NCBI GenBank assembly: GCA_963774895.1
Contig: CAVZGN010000001.1
Coordinates: forward strand, 682,001 to 746,000
Source: REEB76 sp963774895
Lineage (GTDB): Bacteria > Pseudomonadota > Gammaproteobacteria > Natronospirales > REEB76
Direction of reading: 5' to 3'
DNA: 64,000 nt
This document shows, piece by piece, positions 17,389-26,639 of the stretch. Both the position numbers and the translations under genes were made by a program. Below the pieces are notes generated by a model. That model had not been told where the DNA came from and did no database searches. It worked only from the letters and a program-made list of their open reading frames with translations. Position 1 is the stretch's first letter; every line of letters starts with the position of its first letter.

Positions 17389-17472
17389 CGAAAGCGTCAT
17401 GATCGGCATTCGATCTTGTGACGATGGAAATACGATTCTGTAAAAGTACTGATCTGAGTAACCGGAAGACGC

Positions 17473-18183
17473 ATGCGACAAGTATTTTTGGATACTGAGA
17501 CCACCGGACTGGAACCTTCCGAAGGTCATCGCGTCATCGAAATCGGTTGCATCGAACTTGTGAATCGCCGGGCCACTGGCCGCACATTCCATGAATACAT
17601 CAACCCGGGACGTGAGGTGGAAGCCGCTGCGCTTGAGGTCCACAACATCAGCAATGAATTCCTGGCCAATAAACCGCCCTTTGCCGGGATCGCCACATCC
17701 TTCCTCAAGTTCATCGAAGGTGCTGAATTGGTGATACACAATGCTGCCTTTGATGTCACGTTCATCAATAATGAATTGCGTAAACTGGGCGACGCTTCGG
17801 CGGATATAGCGCAAAACTGCGGAATACTGGACACCCTGCAACTCGCACGCCGACTGCATCCGGGACTGAAGAACAGTTTGGATGCGTTATGCAAGCGCTA
17901 TAACGTGGATAATTCTGCGCGCCAGTACCACGGTGCATTGCTGGATGCGCAGATACTCATGGATGTGTATCTCGCAATGACCGGAGGGCAGGCGGCGTTG
18001 CTGCTGGATGCCTCGAGCGAATTCTCCGGAACAGCCAACAACGCCAGGCATAAACACATCGACCGGAACGGGTTAAAGTTGCATGTGCAGCACGCCGCGC
18101 AGCAGGAACTCGAAGCACACAGGCTCAGGCTCGAGGCTATCGCCAAGTCCAATGGCGGGCTGTGTCTATGGCAGGAGGACTAG
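17473..18183 (+). CDS. dnaQ: DNA polymerase III epsilon subunit, proofreading 3'-5' exonuclease
   Basis: Proofreading subunit of the replicative polymerase core. The 236-residue protein has the DnaQ exonuclease motifs: ExoI FLDTETTGLEP with Asp7 and Glu9, ExoII VIHNAAFDVTFINNEL with Asp94, and ExoIII HGALLDAQ with His153 and Asp158. The C-terminal tail would bind the alpha subunit. Unlike in E. coli, where rnhA and dnaQ are divergent, both genes here point the same way. Confidence 0.97.
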   Translation: MRQVFLDTETTGLEPSEGHRVIEIGCIELVNRRATGRTFHEYINPGREVEAAALEVHNISNEFLANKPPFAGIATSFLKFIEGAELVIHNAAFDVTFINNELRKLGDASADIAQNCGILDTLQLARRLHPGLKNSLDALCKRYNVDNSARQYHGALLDAQILMDVYLAMTGGQAALLLDASSEFSGTANNARHKHIDRNGLKLHVQHAAQQELEAHRLRLEAIAKSNGGLCLWQED

Positions 18184-19680
18184 ATGGACAATGAACAGCA
18201 TTCTGTGCATGTGCGTTTGTACGGTATTGGCGGCAGGATGTTCACTTTATTTCTGGGTTCAGTTCCCGTCTGGTACAAAAACTGCATTCTCGCCTTCCTG
18301 CTGATCAATCCCTTGGTATTGTTCAGCAGCGGCGCAGTTGTCGCTGGTTGGCTGCTGGTGGTGGAATTCATTTTCACCCTGGCAATGGCCTTGCGGTGTT
18401 ACCCGCTGCAACCCGGCGGATTGCTGGCATTGGAAGCGATCTTGCTGGGTATGGCACAACCAGCAGCTGTATACGCTGAGGTCAGCCGTAATCTGCCGGT
18501 GCTGCTGCTGTTGATGTTCATGGTGGCAGGCATTTTTTTCATGCAAGAGCTGTTGCTCAGCGTGTTCACCTGGCTGTTGTTGTCAGTCAGGCGTAAGTGG
18601 CTGTTAAGTCTGTTGTTTTGTGCGGTCGCTGCGCTGTTATCGGCGTTTCTTGATGCGCTGACAGTGACCGCGGTGCTGATCACCGTATGCGGCGGATTTT
18701 ATGCGGTCTATCACTCCAGCATCAGCGCGGCTGAAATGCTTACGCCCGATACTGCCGAACTGGAAGAATTCCGCGCCTTCCTGCGTAGCCTCATGATGCA
18801 CACCCTCGTGGGTACCGCGATAGGCGGTGTGGCCACGCTGGTTGGCGAGCCACAGAATCTTTTGATCAGTGAAACCGTGGGTTGGCAATTTATGGATTTT
18901 ATCCATGCCATGTCGCCGGTATCGTTGCCGGTTATCGCTGCGGGGCTGATTTTGGTGGTAGTGCTGGAGAAAACCCGCCGCTTCGGCTACGGAGCCAGGC
19001 TGTCTGACGCTGTGCGTGGCGTACTGCAGCAGCACGCGGAAGCTACAGCCAAACAGCATGATTGGCGGCGCCCGCTGATATTGCTGTTACAGGCACTGGC
19101 TGGGGTTCTGTTGATCGCCGCTTTGGCATTGCATCTCGCAGAAGTGGGTCTGGTGGGGCTGGCGCTGCTTGTGCTATTGACTGCATTCACGGGTGTGGTC
19201 GATGAGCGACGCATCGCGCATGCTTTTGAGGAAGCCATGCCGTTCACGGCCTTGCTGGTAGTGTTCTTCGCGATCGTGGCTGTTATTGAACAGAGCCGGC
19301 TGTTCACGCCGATCATCCACTGGGTGTTGGCTTTCGATGGGCACATGCAATTGGGCTTGTTATATGCTGCCAATGGCTTGCTTTCCTCGGTCAGCGACAA
19401 TATCTTCGTGGCCACAATCTATATCCAGCAGGTACATGCGGCCTTCCTCGCGCACGCCATCAGTCGCGAACAATTCGAACTATTCGCAGTAGCCATCAAC
19501 GTAGGCACCAACATTCCCAGCGTGGCCACTCCCAACGGCCAGGCAGCATTTCTGTTTCTGCTGACTTCCGGGGTGGCGCCCCTGATCCGCCTGTCTTATG
19601 TGCGCATGCTGTGGATGGCGTTGCCCTATACCATCATATTGACTGGGGTGGGCTTGCTGGCGTTATTGTTTCTCGTCTGA
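18184..19680 (+). CDS. nhaB: Na+/H+ antiporter NhaB
   Basis: Inner-membrane sodium/proton exchanger. The 498-residue protein is strongly hydrophobic with about 12 membrane helices and has clear NhaB segments: VAGWLLVVEFIFTLAMALRC, LPVLLLLMFMVAGIFFM, LSAFLDALTVTAV and ATLVGEPQNLLI. The ATG directly follows the dnaQ stop. A later Met (residue 19, MFTLFLGSVP) would give an N-terminus closer to known NhaB proteins. Together with kch, kup and mgtA it is one of four cation transport genes in this window. Confidence 0.95.
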   Translation: MDNEQHSVHVRLYGIGGRMFTLFLGSVPVWYKNCILAFLLINPLVLFSSGAVVAGWLLVVEFIFTLAMALRCYPLQPGGLLALEAILLGMAQPAAVYAEVSRNLPVLLLLMFMVAGIFFMQELLLSVFTWLLLSVRRKWLLSLLFCAVAALLSAFLDALTVTAVLITVCGGFYAVYHSSISAAEMLTPDTAELEEFRAFLRSLMMHTLVGTAIGGVATLVGEPQNLLISETVGWQFMDFIHAMSPVSLPVIAAGLILVVVLEKTRRFGYGARLSDAVRGVLQQHAEATAKQHDWRRPLILLLQALAGVLLIAALALHLAEVGLVGLALLVLLTAFTGVVDERRIAHAFEEAMPFTALLVVFFAIVAVIEQSRLFTPIIHWVLAFDGHMQLGLLYAANGLLSSVSDNIFVATIYIQQVHAAFLAHAISREQFELFAVAINVGTNIPSVATPNGQAAFLFLLTSGVAPLIRLSYVRMLWMALPYTIILTGVGLLALLFLV

Positions 19681-19772
19681 TGAATCTGTATCGGATACAC
19701 TGCATGCTTGAGCCCGCCAGACGAAGCCATATCCTGTGAACTGTTCTGCTTGAGTGAAGGAGGGAAGTAGCC

Positions 19773-20435
19773 ATGAAAGTAACCGGTTTATTGCTGAGCA
19801 CTGCCTTGATGGTGACTCCGCTGGCGGTGCATGCGGATCCACAGACCCAAGCGGCACAGACTCAACCTATACCTGCTACTCAGAATACCCAGACAACCCA
19901 AAGCACCCAGGACCAGACCACCCAGGATGTATTCAGTTACAGCTATCTGCAGGTCAACCGTGTCTCGGAGTGGTCGGATTATTTCAATGACCGATCGAAA
20001 GGCAATGGTGTTAGCTTCTCCTATGGTTTTGACAGCGGTGTATATCTATTCGGGCAGTGGGACCGGCTGAATTTCGAGATCTTGGATGGTCATCACGACG
20101 TCGCAGGCTTTGGCATCGGCGCTCATCAGCAATATAACGACAGCACTTCGTTCTTCATCGACCTGCAAATACTTCGCGATCGTTTAAGCGGCAGCCTGGG
20201 TGGCGCTGAAGATATCTATTGGCGTGTCGATTATGGTATTAATACATATCTAACCGATTATGTGGCGCTTACTGGCGCCATCTTCACAGAACGTAATACT
20301 GATTTCGGCCGCCGCCCGTTCGGTGAGCGGCTGGGGCTGAGCTTTGGCAGCAAAATGCTGACGCTGGGCGTTTTCATTGCACACACAGCCAATGGCAATC
20401 AGCAGGAAGCCGCATTGACTTGGTACTATAAATAA
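19773..20435 (+). CDS. Exported outer-membrane beta-barrel-like protein
   Basis: A 220-residue protein with a Sec signal peptide (MKVTGLLLSTALMVTPLAVHA) and a Thr/Gln-rich linker of about 30 residues. About 165 residues of alternating hydrophobic and polar strands follow, ending in the aromatic motif LTWYYK, as expected for BAM recognition. Strands such as VSFSYGFDSGVYLFGQWDRLNFEI suggest a small eight-stranded barrel. The ATG follows an excellent AAGGAGGG site. I do not recognise a named family; it resembles uncharacterised gammaproteobacterial barrels. Confidence 0.7.
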   Translation: MKVTGLLLSTALMVTPLAVHADPQTQAAQTQPIPATQNTQTTQSTQDQTTQDVFSYSYLQVNRVSEWSDYFNDRSKGNGVSFSYGFDSGVYLFGQWDRLNFEILDGHHDVAGFGIGAHQQYNDSTSFFIDLQILRDRLSGSLGGAEDIYWRVDYGINTYLTDYVALTGAIFTERNTDFGRRPFGERLGLSFGSKMLTLGVFIAHTANGNQQEAALTWYYK

Positions 20436-20476
20436 TCCGATCTTCGTCCCTAGGTCTGAGATAGCGGCATAGCTGA

Positions 20477-21715
20477 ATGAAACCGTACTCCGATCTTGAA
20501 AGACTTCTGGGCGTGGGGTTCCGGCAGCGGTTACGACGAATTTACGGTGGCCTGCGGCGTGATCTGTTTCTGGATCTGTGGTTCCCGCACATACCACTGG
20601 CCGTTGCGATCGCGCTGTTTGGATTGTTGAAGATCACGCCCGCGGTTTCGGGTGCCCTCGGTGTGCGCATGCTGGGTGCTTTGCTTACAGCACCCTCAGC
20701 CACGCACTTGGGTTCCGCTCTGCATGGAGCTGGCAGTGTCTCGATTGGGATTTTCCTGGTCGCCATGGCCATCGGCCTGCTGCTGCGTTCAAAGCTGGCC
20801 TGGGTGATCGTCGTAGTCACTCTGGCCGTGCATCTGCTCTTTGGCCTCATCACGCGGGGACATATTCCCGAGATACTGCTGATATGCAATGCCATACTGC
20901 TGGCTGCCATGCTGGCCAGCTACCGCAGTTTTCGTCGCAGCAGCCTGGTTACCGGCAGCTTGTTTGCAGTCACCAGCATCATCCTGTTGCTGATATATGC
21001 AGTTTCCGGGAGTTATGAACTGGGTGCGGAATTCACGCCGCCCATCACCGACATTGCCACAGCCCTGTATTTTTCGATTGAGACCATGTCCACGGTCGGA
21101 TTCGGTGATATCACGCCCAATACCATCGAAGCCAGGCTGTTCGTGATCTCGATAATAGTACTGGGCGTCAGCATTTTCGCTGCTTCCCTAAGCGCTATTT
21201 TGGTGCCGGCCATCAACAGGCGCATTACCAATCTCTTGCAGCCGGGAGTGAAGACAATGAACAGAACCGATCATTATGTGATCGTGGGAGATACCCCATT
21301 GTCACACAATACCTACAAAGCGCTGCGTACCCGTCATCAGGATGTAACCATGATCTTCCCGCGCGGCGTCGGCGAAAACCGCGAGCCCGGCATGGATATC
21401 GTGGTTGGCGATCCCAGCAATCTTGAGATACTGCACGAAGCGGGCGCTGAGCGTGCGCGTGCAGTTTTGGCATTGCGCGAAGATGATTCCGAGAATGCTT
21501 TCGTGGTGTTGGCTATGCGCGAACTCAATGAAAAAGTAAAAACAGTGGCGGTAGTGCACAATTCCAGGAATCTGGCCAGTGTCAAACGCGTGCACCCTGA
21601 CCTGATCATATCGCCGCAAATACTGGGCGGAGAACTGTTGGCCATGGCGCTGAGCGGCGAGGATCTGAACACCCAAAACCTGCTCGACCAGCTGCTGGTT
21701 TATCACACAGAGTAG
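20477..21715 (+). CDS. kch: Kch-type potassium channel with RCK domain
   Basis: Ion channel of the voltage-gated-like superfamily. The 412-residue protein has about six membrane helices, a pore loop with the K+ selectivity filter TVGFGD at about 206-211 (ALYFSIETMSTVGFGDITP), and a cytoplasmic RCK/TrkA-N domain starting at HYVIVGDTPLSHNTY. The pattern follows E. coli Kch closely, including RARAVLALREDDSENAFVVL and HPDLIISPQ. The ligand that gates the RCK domain cannot be told from sequence. Confidence 0.92.
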   Translation: MKPYSDLERLLGVGFRQRLRRIYGGLRRDLFLDLWFPHIPLAVAIALFGLLKITPAVSGALGVRMLGALLTAPSATHLGSALHGAGSVSIGIFLVAMAIGLLLRSKLAWVIVVVTLAVHLLFGLITRGHIPEILLICNAILLAAMLASYRSFRRSSLVTGSLFAVTSIILLLIYAVSGSYELGAEFTPPITDIATALYFSIETMSTVGFGDITPNTIEARLFVISIIVLGVSIFAASLSAILVPAINRRITNLLQPGVKTMNRTDHYVIVGDTPLSHNTYKALRTRHQDVTMIFPRGVGENREPGMDIVVGDPSNLEILHEAGAERARAVLALREDDSENAFVVLAMRELNEKVKTVAVVHNSRNLASVKRVHPDLIISPQILGGELLAMALSGEDLNTQNLLDQLLVYHTE

Positions 21716-21776
21716 AATGCAGCGGGTTCAAACGTTTTGACCTGGCAATCCGACAAGCCTGGAAGCCTTTAAATAT

Positions 21777-23183
21777 ATGACTGTCCGCACGCGTTTCGCG
21801 CCCAGCCCTACGGGTTATTTGCATATCGGCGGTGCCCGCACGGCATTGTTCTGCTGGCTTTATGCACGCCATCATGGCGGGCATTTCATACTGCGCATCG
21901 AGGACACCGACCGGGAGCGCTCCACACAGGCTGCGGTGCAGGCCATCCTGGAGGGCATGGATTGGCTTGATCTGAAATATGATGAAGGTCCTATCTATCA
22001 GACCCAGCGGTTCGACCGTTACCGCCAGGTGGCGGAGCAATTGCTCAAAGAGGGTCATGCCTACCATTGCTATTGCAGCAAGCAGGAACTTGAGCAGCTG
22101 CGCGCCGAGCAACAGGCGCGCAAACAGAAACCGCGTTACGACGGTCGCTGCCGTCAGCTTACAGCGCCGCGTCCAGGCATTCATCCGGTGATCCGTTTCA
22201 AGAATCCCGAGAGTGGTCAGACGGTGGTGGACGATTTAGTGCGTGGCCGGGTGGTGTTTGAAAACAGCGAACTGGATGATCTCATCATCGTGCGTTCCGA
22301 CAGCTCACCCACCTACAACTTCACGGTGGTGGTGGATGACAAGGATATGCATATCACCCATGTGATCCGCGGCGACGACCACCTCAACAACACCCCGCGG
22401 CAGATTAACATGTTCACCGCCCTGGGCGTGCCGCCGCCGCAATACGCGCACCTGCCCATGATCCTCGGTCCGGACGGCGCCAAACTTTCCAAGCGACACG
22501 GTGCTGTGAGCGTCATGCAGTACCGCGAGGAGGGCTTTTTGCCGGAAGCCGTGATCAATTATCTGGTGCGACTCGGATGGTCACACGGTGATCAGGAAAT
22601 CTTTACCCGTGAGGAGATGATCAAGTACTTTGATATCCAGGATGTGAACAAATCCGCATCCGCCATCAACCCGGAAAAACTCCTGTGGCTTAACCAGCAC
22701 TACATCAAGTCCGGTGATCCACACAAGCTGGGAGCTGAGCTGGGCTGGCAGTTGGCGCGCATCGGGGTGCAGGCGCCCGCAGCCGCAAAACTTACCGCCG
22801 TAGTGCGTGCCCAGCAGGAGCGCGCCAAAACTCTGAAGGAGATGGCGCAAGCCAGCCGCTTCTTCTTCGAAGATATCAGCGAGTACGCGCCCGCGGCCGC
22901 CGCCAAGAACCTGATTGCGCAGAATCTGCCGGCATTGCGCGACATGCACACACGACTGGCGCAGTTGCACGCCTGGACCGCGGCTGCGCTGCATGCTGCG
23001 TTGGAGCAATCGGCGGGCACTCTGGGGCTAAGCTTCGGTAAAGTCGCGCAGCCGCTGCGCGTGGCGGTCTCGGGTGGCAGCGTGTCACCGCCTATGGACA
23101 TGACTCTGGAAGTCCTTGGTCGTGAGACCAGTCTGGCACGCCTGGATCGTGCCATCAGCTGGATCGAAGCACATCACGAGTGA
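21777..23183 (+). CDS. gltX: Glutamyl-tRNA synthetase
   Basis: Charges tRNA-Glu with glutamate. The 468-residue class I synthetase has the HIGH motif in PSPTGYLHIGGARTAL (residues 8-23) and the KMSKS-type loop KLSKRHGA at about 236. The C-terminal helical anticodon-binding domain is present. It is encoded just before tRNA-Ala and tRNA-Glu(TTC), the latter being one of its substrates. Confidence 0.97.
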   Translation: MTVRTRFAPSPTGYLHIGGARTALFCWLYARHHGGHFILRIEDTDRERSTQAAVQAILEGMDWLDLKYDEGPIYQTQRFDRYRQVAEQLLKEGHAYHCYCSKQELEQLRAEQQARKQKPRYDGRCRQLTAPRPGIHPVIRFKNPESGQTVVDDLVRGRVVFENSELDDLIIVRSDSSPTYNFTVVVDDKDMHITHVIRGDDHLNNTPRQINMFTALGVPPPQYAHLPMILGPDGAKLSKRHGAVSVMQYREEGFLPEAVINYLVRLGWSHGDQEIFTREEMIKYFDIQDVNKSASAINPEKLLWLNQHYIKSGDPHKLGAELGWQLARIGVQAPAAAKLTAVVRAQQERAKTLKEMAQASRFFFEDISEYAPAAAAKNLIAQNLPALRDMHTRLAQLHAWTAAALHAALEQSAGTLGLSFGKVAQPLRVAVSGGSVSPPMDMTLEVLGRETSLARLDRAISWIEAHHE

Positions 23184-23196
23184 CCCCGATTTTTGG

Positions 23197-23225
23197 TTGA
23201 CAGTTCAGGCAGCAAACCGGAAAAT
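23197..23225 (+). promoter_or_regulatory. Sigma70 promoter of tRNA-Ala
   Basis: Consensus TTGACA at 23197-23202, a 17-bp spacer, then GAAAAT at 23220-23225 (four of six). The stretch between the -10 and the tRNA is very GC-rich, as at stringently controlled stable-RNA promoters. Confidence 0.6.
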
Positions 23226-23238
23226 ACGCGCCCCGCGT

Positions 23239-23314
<76 letters not shown>

Positions 23315-23419
23315 GTTTTGAGAGTGGTGGTGACATGGAACCGTCCATGGCGGGCAACCCAGCTTGGACATCCATGTCCAAGCGCGCGGCAGGATCGGAC
23401 AGTCTGTGGCTGTCCGAGT

Positions 23420-23452
23420 GAGACGCCTGCCTGGCATCGGTTAGCTCCAGCA
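23420..23452 (+). pseudogene. Decayed 3' half of a tRNA-Ala
   Basis: CGGTTAGCTCCAGCA at 23438-23452 repeats the tRNA-Ala 3' end CGGCTAGCTCCACCA (23300-23314) with two changes. The match continues past the CCA (AGGTTTTG against AGTTTTG), and weaker similarity to the T arm reaches back to about 23420. No 5' half is visible, so this is a degenerate tRNA fragment in the tRNA-Ala trailer and not a working tRNA. Confidence 0.6.
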
Positions 23453-23492
23453 GGTTTTGTGTGACCGGTATCGGTGAAAGTCATCCATCGCG

Positions 23493-23523
23493 GGGCGAAG
23501 TATTGCTTCGCCCTTTTCGTTTT
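23493..23523 (+). terminator. Rho-independent terminator of the tRNA-Ala transcript
   Basis: GGGCGAAG (23493-23500) and CTTCGCCC (23506-23513) form an 8-bp stem around a TATTG loop, followed by TTTTCGTTTT. It lies about 180 bases after tRNA-Ala, so the primary transcript has a long trailer. The trailer holds two more hairpins, CTTGGACA/TGTCCAAG and GGACAG/CTGTCC. Confidence 0.85.
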
Positions 23524-23537
23524 ACGGAGGCCGCTTC

Positions 23538-23613
23538 GTCCCCATCGTCTAGAGGCCTAGGACATCGCCCTTTCACGGCGGTAACGGGGGTTCGACTCCC
23601 CCTGGGGACGCCA
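23538..23613 (+). tRNA. tRNA-Glu (anticodon TTC)
   Basis: A 76-base cloverleaf with acceptor strands GTCCCCA and TGGGGAC, anticodon loop CTTTCAC giving TTC, T loop TTCGACT and an encoded CCA. It starts just after the tRNA-Ala terminator, so it either has its own promoter or relies on read-through. Confidence 0.97.
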
Positions 23614-23820
23614 TCTATCGTTTATGCATGCTTGGTTTTCGATGTGTGTGCGATGACACATACCCATCTGCTTGTCCGCGTCCGAGTGCAGCTGTCCATG
23701 GTGGGATTTCAACCACTCTCTGCATGGCAGACAGCAAACCTTCGAAAAGGTTTTGTTAGGTCAACACCTTGGCAGAAATGCACGTCATGCGTATATGGCT
23801 TAGTGCTGGGTTCTTTGGAG

Positions 23821-23924
23821 TATAATTCGCGCTCTGAAAGAGGGGCGGGCAACCCCCACATTTTAAACGCTGTATTAACGCAAGCCGGCTGGTGCTCGCA
23901 ATGGGACCAGCCGGTTGTGTTTTG
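23821..23924 (+). promoter_or_regulatory. kup leader with -10 element and terminator-like hairpin
   Basis: Within the 333-bp tRNA-Glu to kup gap, a perfect TATAAT (23821-23826) is followed about 20 bases later by a GGGG/CCCC hairpin (23842-23857). Next comes CCGGCTGGT (23885-23893) pairing with ACCAGCCGG (23906-23914), followed by TTGTGTTTTG. The last hairpin looks like an intrinsic terminator and ends 23 bases before the kup start, so the RNA is either a roughly 90-base small RNA or an attenuated leader. No good -35 is present, and no known riboswitch class is recognised. Confidence 0.5.
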
Positions 23925-23946
23925 AAATCCCTGAGCAGGGAAGTCG

Positions 23947-25959
23947 TTGGTGAACAAGCTGGAATCGAACACTCCAACTCAAACGTCGACTGGCCGCTTC
24001 ACCAACGGTAACGGCATGCCCGCCGACCGCAAGCGCATCCTGCTGCTGAGCCTGGGGGCACTGGGCGTGGTGTTCGGCGATATCGGTACCAGTCCCCTGT
24101 ATGCCATCAGCAGCCCATTCTCCGGCGGCTATGGCCTGACGCCGACACCCGAAAACGTACTGGGCGTGATCTCCCTGGTGTTCTGGTCGCTGATCATCAT
24201 CGTATGCATCAAATACCAGCTATTCGTGCTGCGCGCCGATAACAAGGGTGAAGGCGGCATCCTGGCGCTGCTCGCCATGCTCGATCCCTGGCGCGCGCGT
24301 AATAGCAAACGTTCCAGGGTGCTGATCGGGCTGGGCATTTTCGGCGCTGCCCTGCTGTACGGCGACGGCATGATCACGCCGGCCATCTCGGTGTTGAGTG
24401 CCGTTGAAGGCCTGCAGGTGGCGACCCCGACCCTGCCGCGTGAGGTCATCATACTGATCACAGTCATCGTGCTGGTGGCACTGTTCGCTTTCCAGAGAAA
24501 CGGCACCAAACGCGTCGGCTTCGTTTTCGGCCCGATCATGCTGGTATGGTTCCTGGTGATTGCATTGCTCGGGCTGGTGCACATCATCCGCTATCCGGGT
24601 GTGCTGGTGGCCATCAATCCCGAGTATGCCTTGCATTTCATCTTCCATCACGGTTTCGCCGACATCATCGTGCTTGGTGCCGTGTTCCTGTGCGTCACCG
24701 GCGCCGAAGCGCTGTACGCGGATATCGGCCATTTCGGCGTGCTGCCGATTCGGCTGTCCTGGTTCGTGTATGTGATGCCGGCGCTGCTGTTGAATTATTT
24801 TGGCCAGGGCGCGGCGATACTGGCGAATCCCGGCCAAAAGATCCAACTGCTGTTTTACAGCATGGTGCCCAATTCAGGTTGGTATCTGTATCCCATGGTG
24901 ATCCTGGCCACGGTTGCCACAGTGATCGCCTCACAGGCAGTCATCACCGGCGCCTACTCGCTCATGAGCCAGGCGATCCAGTTTGGCCAGAGCCCACGGG
25001 TCACCATCATCCGCACTTCGCGGGACAAGGAAGGCCAGATTTACATCCCATCACTTAACTGGATTCTGATGTTGGCTACTATCGCCATTGTGCTGGGCTT
25101 CAAGACTTCGGACAATCTGGCAGCTGCCTACGGTGTGGCGGTGAGTTCCACCATGGTCATCACCAGCGTGCTGCTGTTCTTCGCCATGCGTGACGTGTGG
25201 CGCTGGAAAATGACGATCATTGTCCCCATCATGACCGCTTTTCTGATCGTGGATCTGATGTTCTTCATTGCCAACATCTTCAAAATCTGGGAAGGCGGCT
25301 GGCTGCCTTTGATGGTAGGCCTGATCGGCTTCACCATCATGTCCACCTGGAGCACCGGCCGCCTCAACCTCATCAACCGCCTGCGTGAAAACACCGAACC
25401 GCTGGATGTATTTCTGGACCATATCCGCAGCATCCGGCCGGTGCGCGTACCCGGCACCGGCATCTTCATGACCGCACCCAATCTCGGCACGCCGCCCATG
25501 CTGCAGCATCATCTGGAACACAACCAGGTGCTGCATGCTCAGGTGGTGCTGCTCACGGTGCTCACCGAGGACATCCCGTTCGTGCATCCGCAACACCGCC
25601 TGCAGGTGGAAAAGCTCGACCAGGGTTTCTATCGGGTGATGGCGCATTACGGCTTCATGCAGATACCCAACGTGCCGCAGGCCCTGCGGCGCGCCAAGGA
25701 CTTTGGACTGGTGATCGATCCCGAGACCGTCACCTATTACATAGGCCGGGAGACCCTGGTGCCCACCAAGCACATGCCGGCCATGATGATGTGGCGCGAG
25801 AAGCTGTTTGCCTTCTTGTCACGTAATGCCATTCGCGCCACCGATTTTTATCAGATCCCGCCGGACCGCACTGTGGAACTGGGCTTGCGCCTGCGCTTCG
25901 CCGAGATCCGCCCGGTGCGCACGCCGCCGCCGTCCGCACCGCCACCCCCGCGTCTGTGA
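23947..25959 (+). CDS. kup: Kup, low-affinity K+/H+ symporter
   Basis: Constitutive potassium uptake protein of the inner membrane. The 670-residue protein shows the KUP signature GALGVVFGDIGTSPLYA at about residues 36-52, then GDGMITPAISVLSAVEGL and about 12 membrane helices, with a soluble C-terminal domain ending in a Pro-rich tail. The start is uncertain: TTG at 23947 and GTG at 23950 both follow AGGG, and ATG at 24019 would remove 24 poorly conserved residues. Confidence 0.95.
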   Translation: MVNKLESNTPTQTSTGRFTNGNGMPADRKRILLLSLGALGVVFGDIGTSPLYAISSPFSGGYGLTPTPENVLGVISLVFWSLIIIVCIKYQLFVLRADNKGEGGILALLAMLDPWRARNSKRSRVLIGLGIFGAALLYGDGMITPAISVLSAVEGLQVATPTLPREVIILITVIVLVALFAFQRNGTKRVGFVFGPIMLVWFLVIALLGLVHIIRYPGVLVAINPEYALHFIFHHGFADIIVLGAVFLCVTGAEALYADIGHFGVLPIRLSWFVYVMPALLLNYFGQGAAILANPGQKIQLLFYSMVPNSGWYLYPMVILATVATVIASQAVITGAYSLMSQAIQFGQSPRVTIIRTSRDKEGQIYIPSLNWILMLATIAIVLGFKTSDNLAAAYGVAVSSTMVITSVLLFFAMRDVWRWKMTIIVPIMTAFLIVDLMFFIANIFKIWEGGWLPLMVGLIGFTIMSTWSTGRLNLINRLRENTEPLDVFLDHIRSIRPVRVPGTGIFMTAPNLGTPPMLQHHLEHNQVLHAQVVLLTVLTEDIPFVHPQHRLQVEKLDQGFYRVMAHYGFMQIPNVPQALRRAKDFGLVIDPETVTYYIGRETLVPTKHMPAMMMWREKLFAFLSRNAIRATDFYQIPPDRTVELGLRLRFAEIRPVRTPPPSAPPPPRL

Positions 25960-25966
25960 ACAGCGC

Positions 25967-26599
25967 ATGCTCGCGAAATTGATCTCGCTGCTGGCCGGTT
26001 TCATCATCGCCGCCATCTCCAGCCTGGGCTACGGCGGTATCGTACTGCTCATGGCCATCGAGAGCGCCTGCATCCCATTGCCCTCCGAGATCATCATGCC
26101 GTTCGCCGGCTATCTGGTGCATCGTGGCGAACTCAATTTGTGGCTAGTGGCGGCTGCCGGTGCACTCGGCTGCGTACTGGGCTCGTTGCTGGCCTACTGG
26201 GTGGGTGCCCGGGGTGGGCGGCCGCTGGTGGAGAAATATGGCCGCTATATATTGGTGTCAGCGCATGACTTGCACACCGCGGACCGCTGGTTTCAGCGCC
26301 GCGGTGACATCATCATCCTCATTGGCCGGCTGCTGCCGCTGGTGCGCACCTTCATCGCCTTTCCCGCCGGTGTGGCGCGCATGCCGATGTTCAAGTTCAT
26401 CCTGTATACCTTTATCGGCTCCTGCATCTGGTGCTGGGCGCTGGCATGGATCGGTGTGCGTCTGGGCGAGCGCTGGAACACCCTGGAACCCTGGTTCCAT
26501 CGCTTCGACACGCTCATCGTGCTGCTGGTGCTGCTGGGCTTCGGCTGGTATGTGTGGCGCCATATCCGGCACTTGCGCCAGCCACCGCCCTCCGGTTGA
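25967..26599 (+). CDS. DedA-family (SNARE-associated type) membrane protein
   Basis: A 210-residue inner-membrane protein of the DedA/VTT superfamily, whose members include polyprenyl-phosphate and lipid flippases. Visible hallmarks are the acidic pair in ESACIPLPSEIIMPFAGYL, the glycine-rich GALGCVLGSLLAYWVGARGGRP, and the FIAFPAGVARMPMFKFILYTFIG stretch with the conserved Arg and Pro. It starts 8 bases after the kup stop, so the two are probably cotranscribed. The start at 25967 is preferred; an earlier in-frame ATG at 25808 runs through the end of kup. Confidence 0.9.
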   Translation: MLAKLISLLAGFIIAAISSLGYGGIVLLMAIESACIPLPSEIIMPFAGYLVHRGELNLWLVAAAGALGCVLGSLLAYWVGARGGRPLVEKYGRYILVSAHDLHTADRWFQRRGDIIILIGRLLPLVRTFIAFPAGVARMPMFKFILYTFIGSCIWCWALAWIGVRLGERWNTLEPWFHRFDTLIVLLVLLGFGWYVWRHIRHLRQPPPSG

Positions 26600-26639
26600 C
26601 ACACACCCGGCATCCGTCAATAATTTACGCAGCGCCGAT

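Noticed and set aside
23821..23924. Cyclic-di-AMP (ydaO) riboswitch before kup
   Set aside because: The class is typical of Gram-positive potassium genes and its conserved core is not visible here.
23461..23925. 154-codon open frame across tRNA-Glu and the kup leader
   Set aside because: It runs through a tRNA gene and a terminator and has no protein-like pattern.
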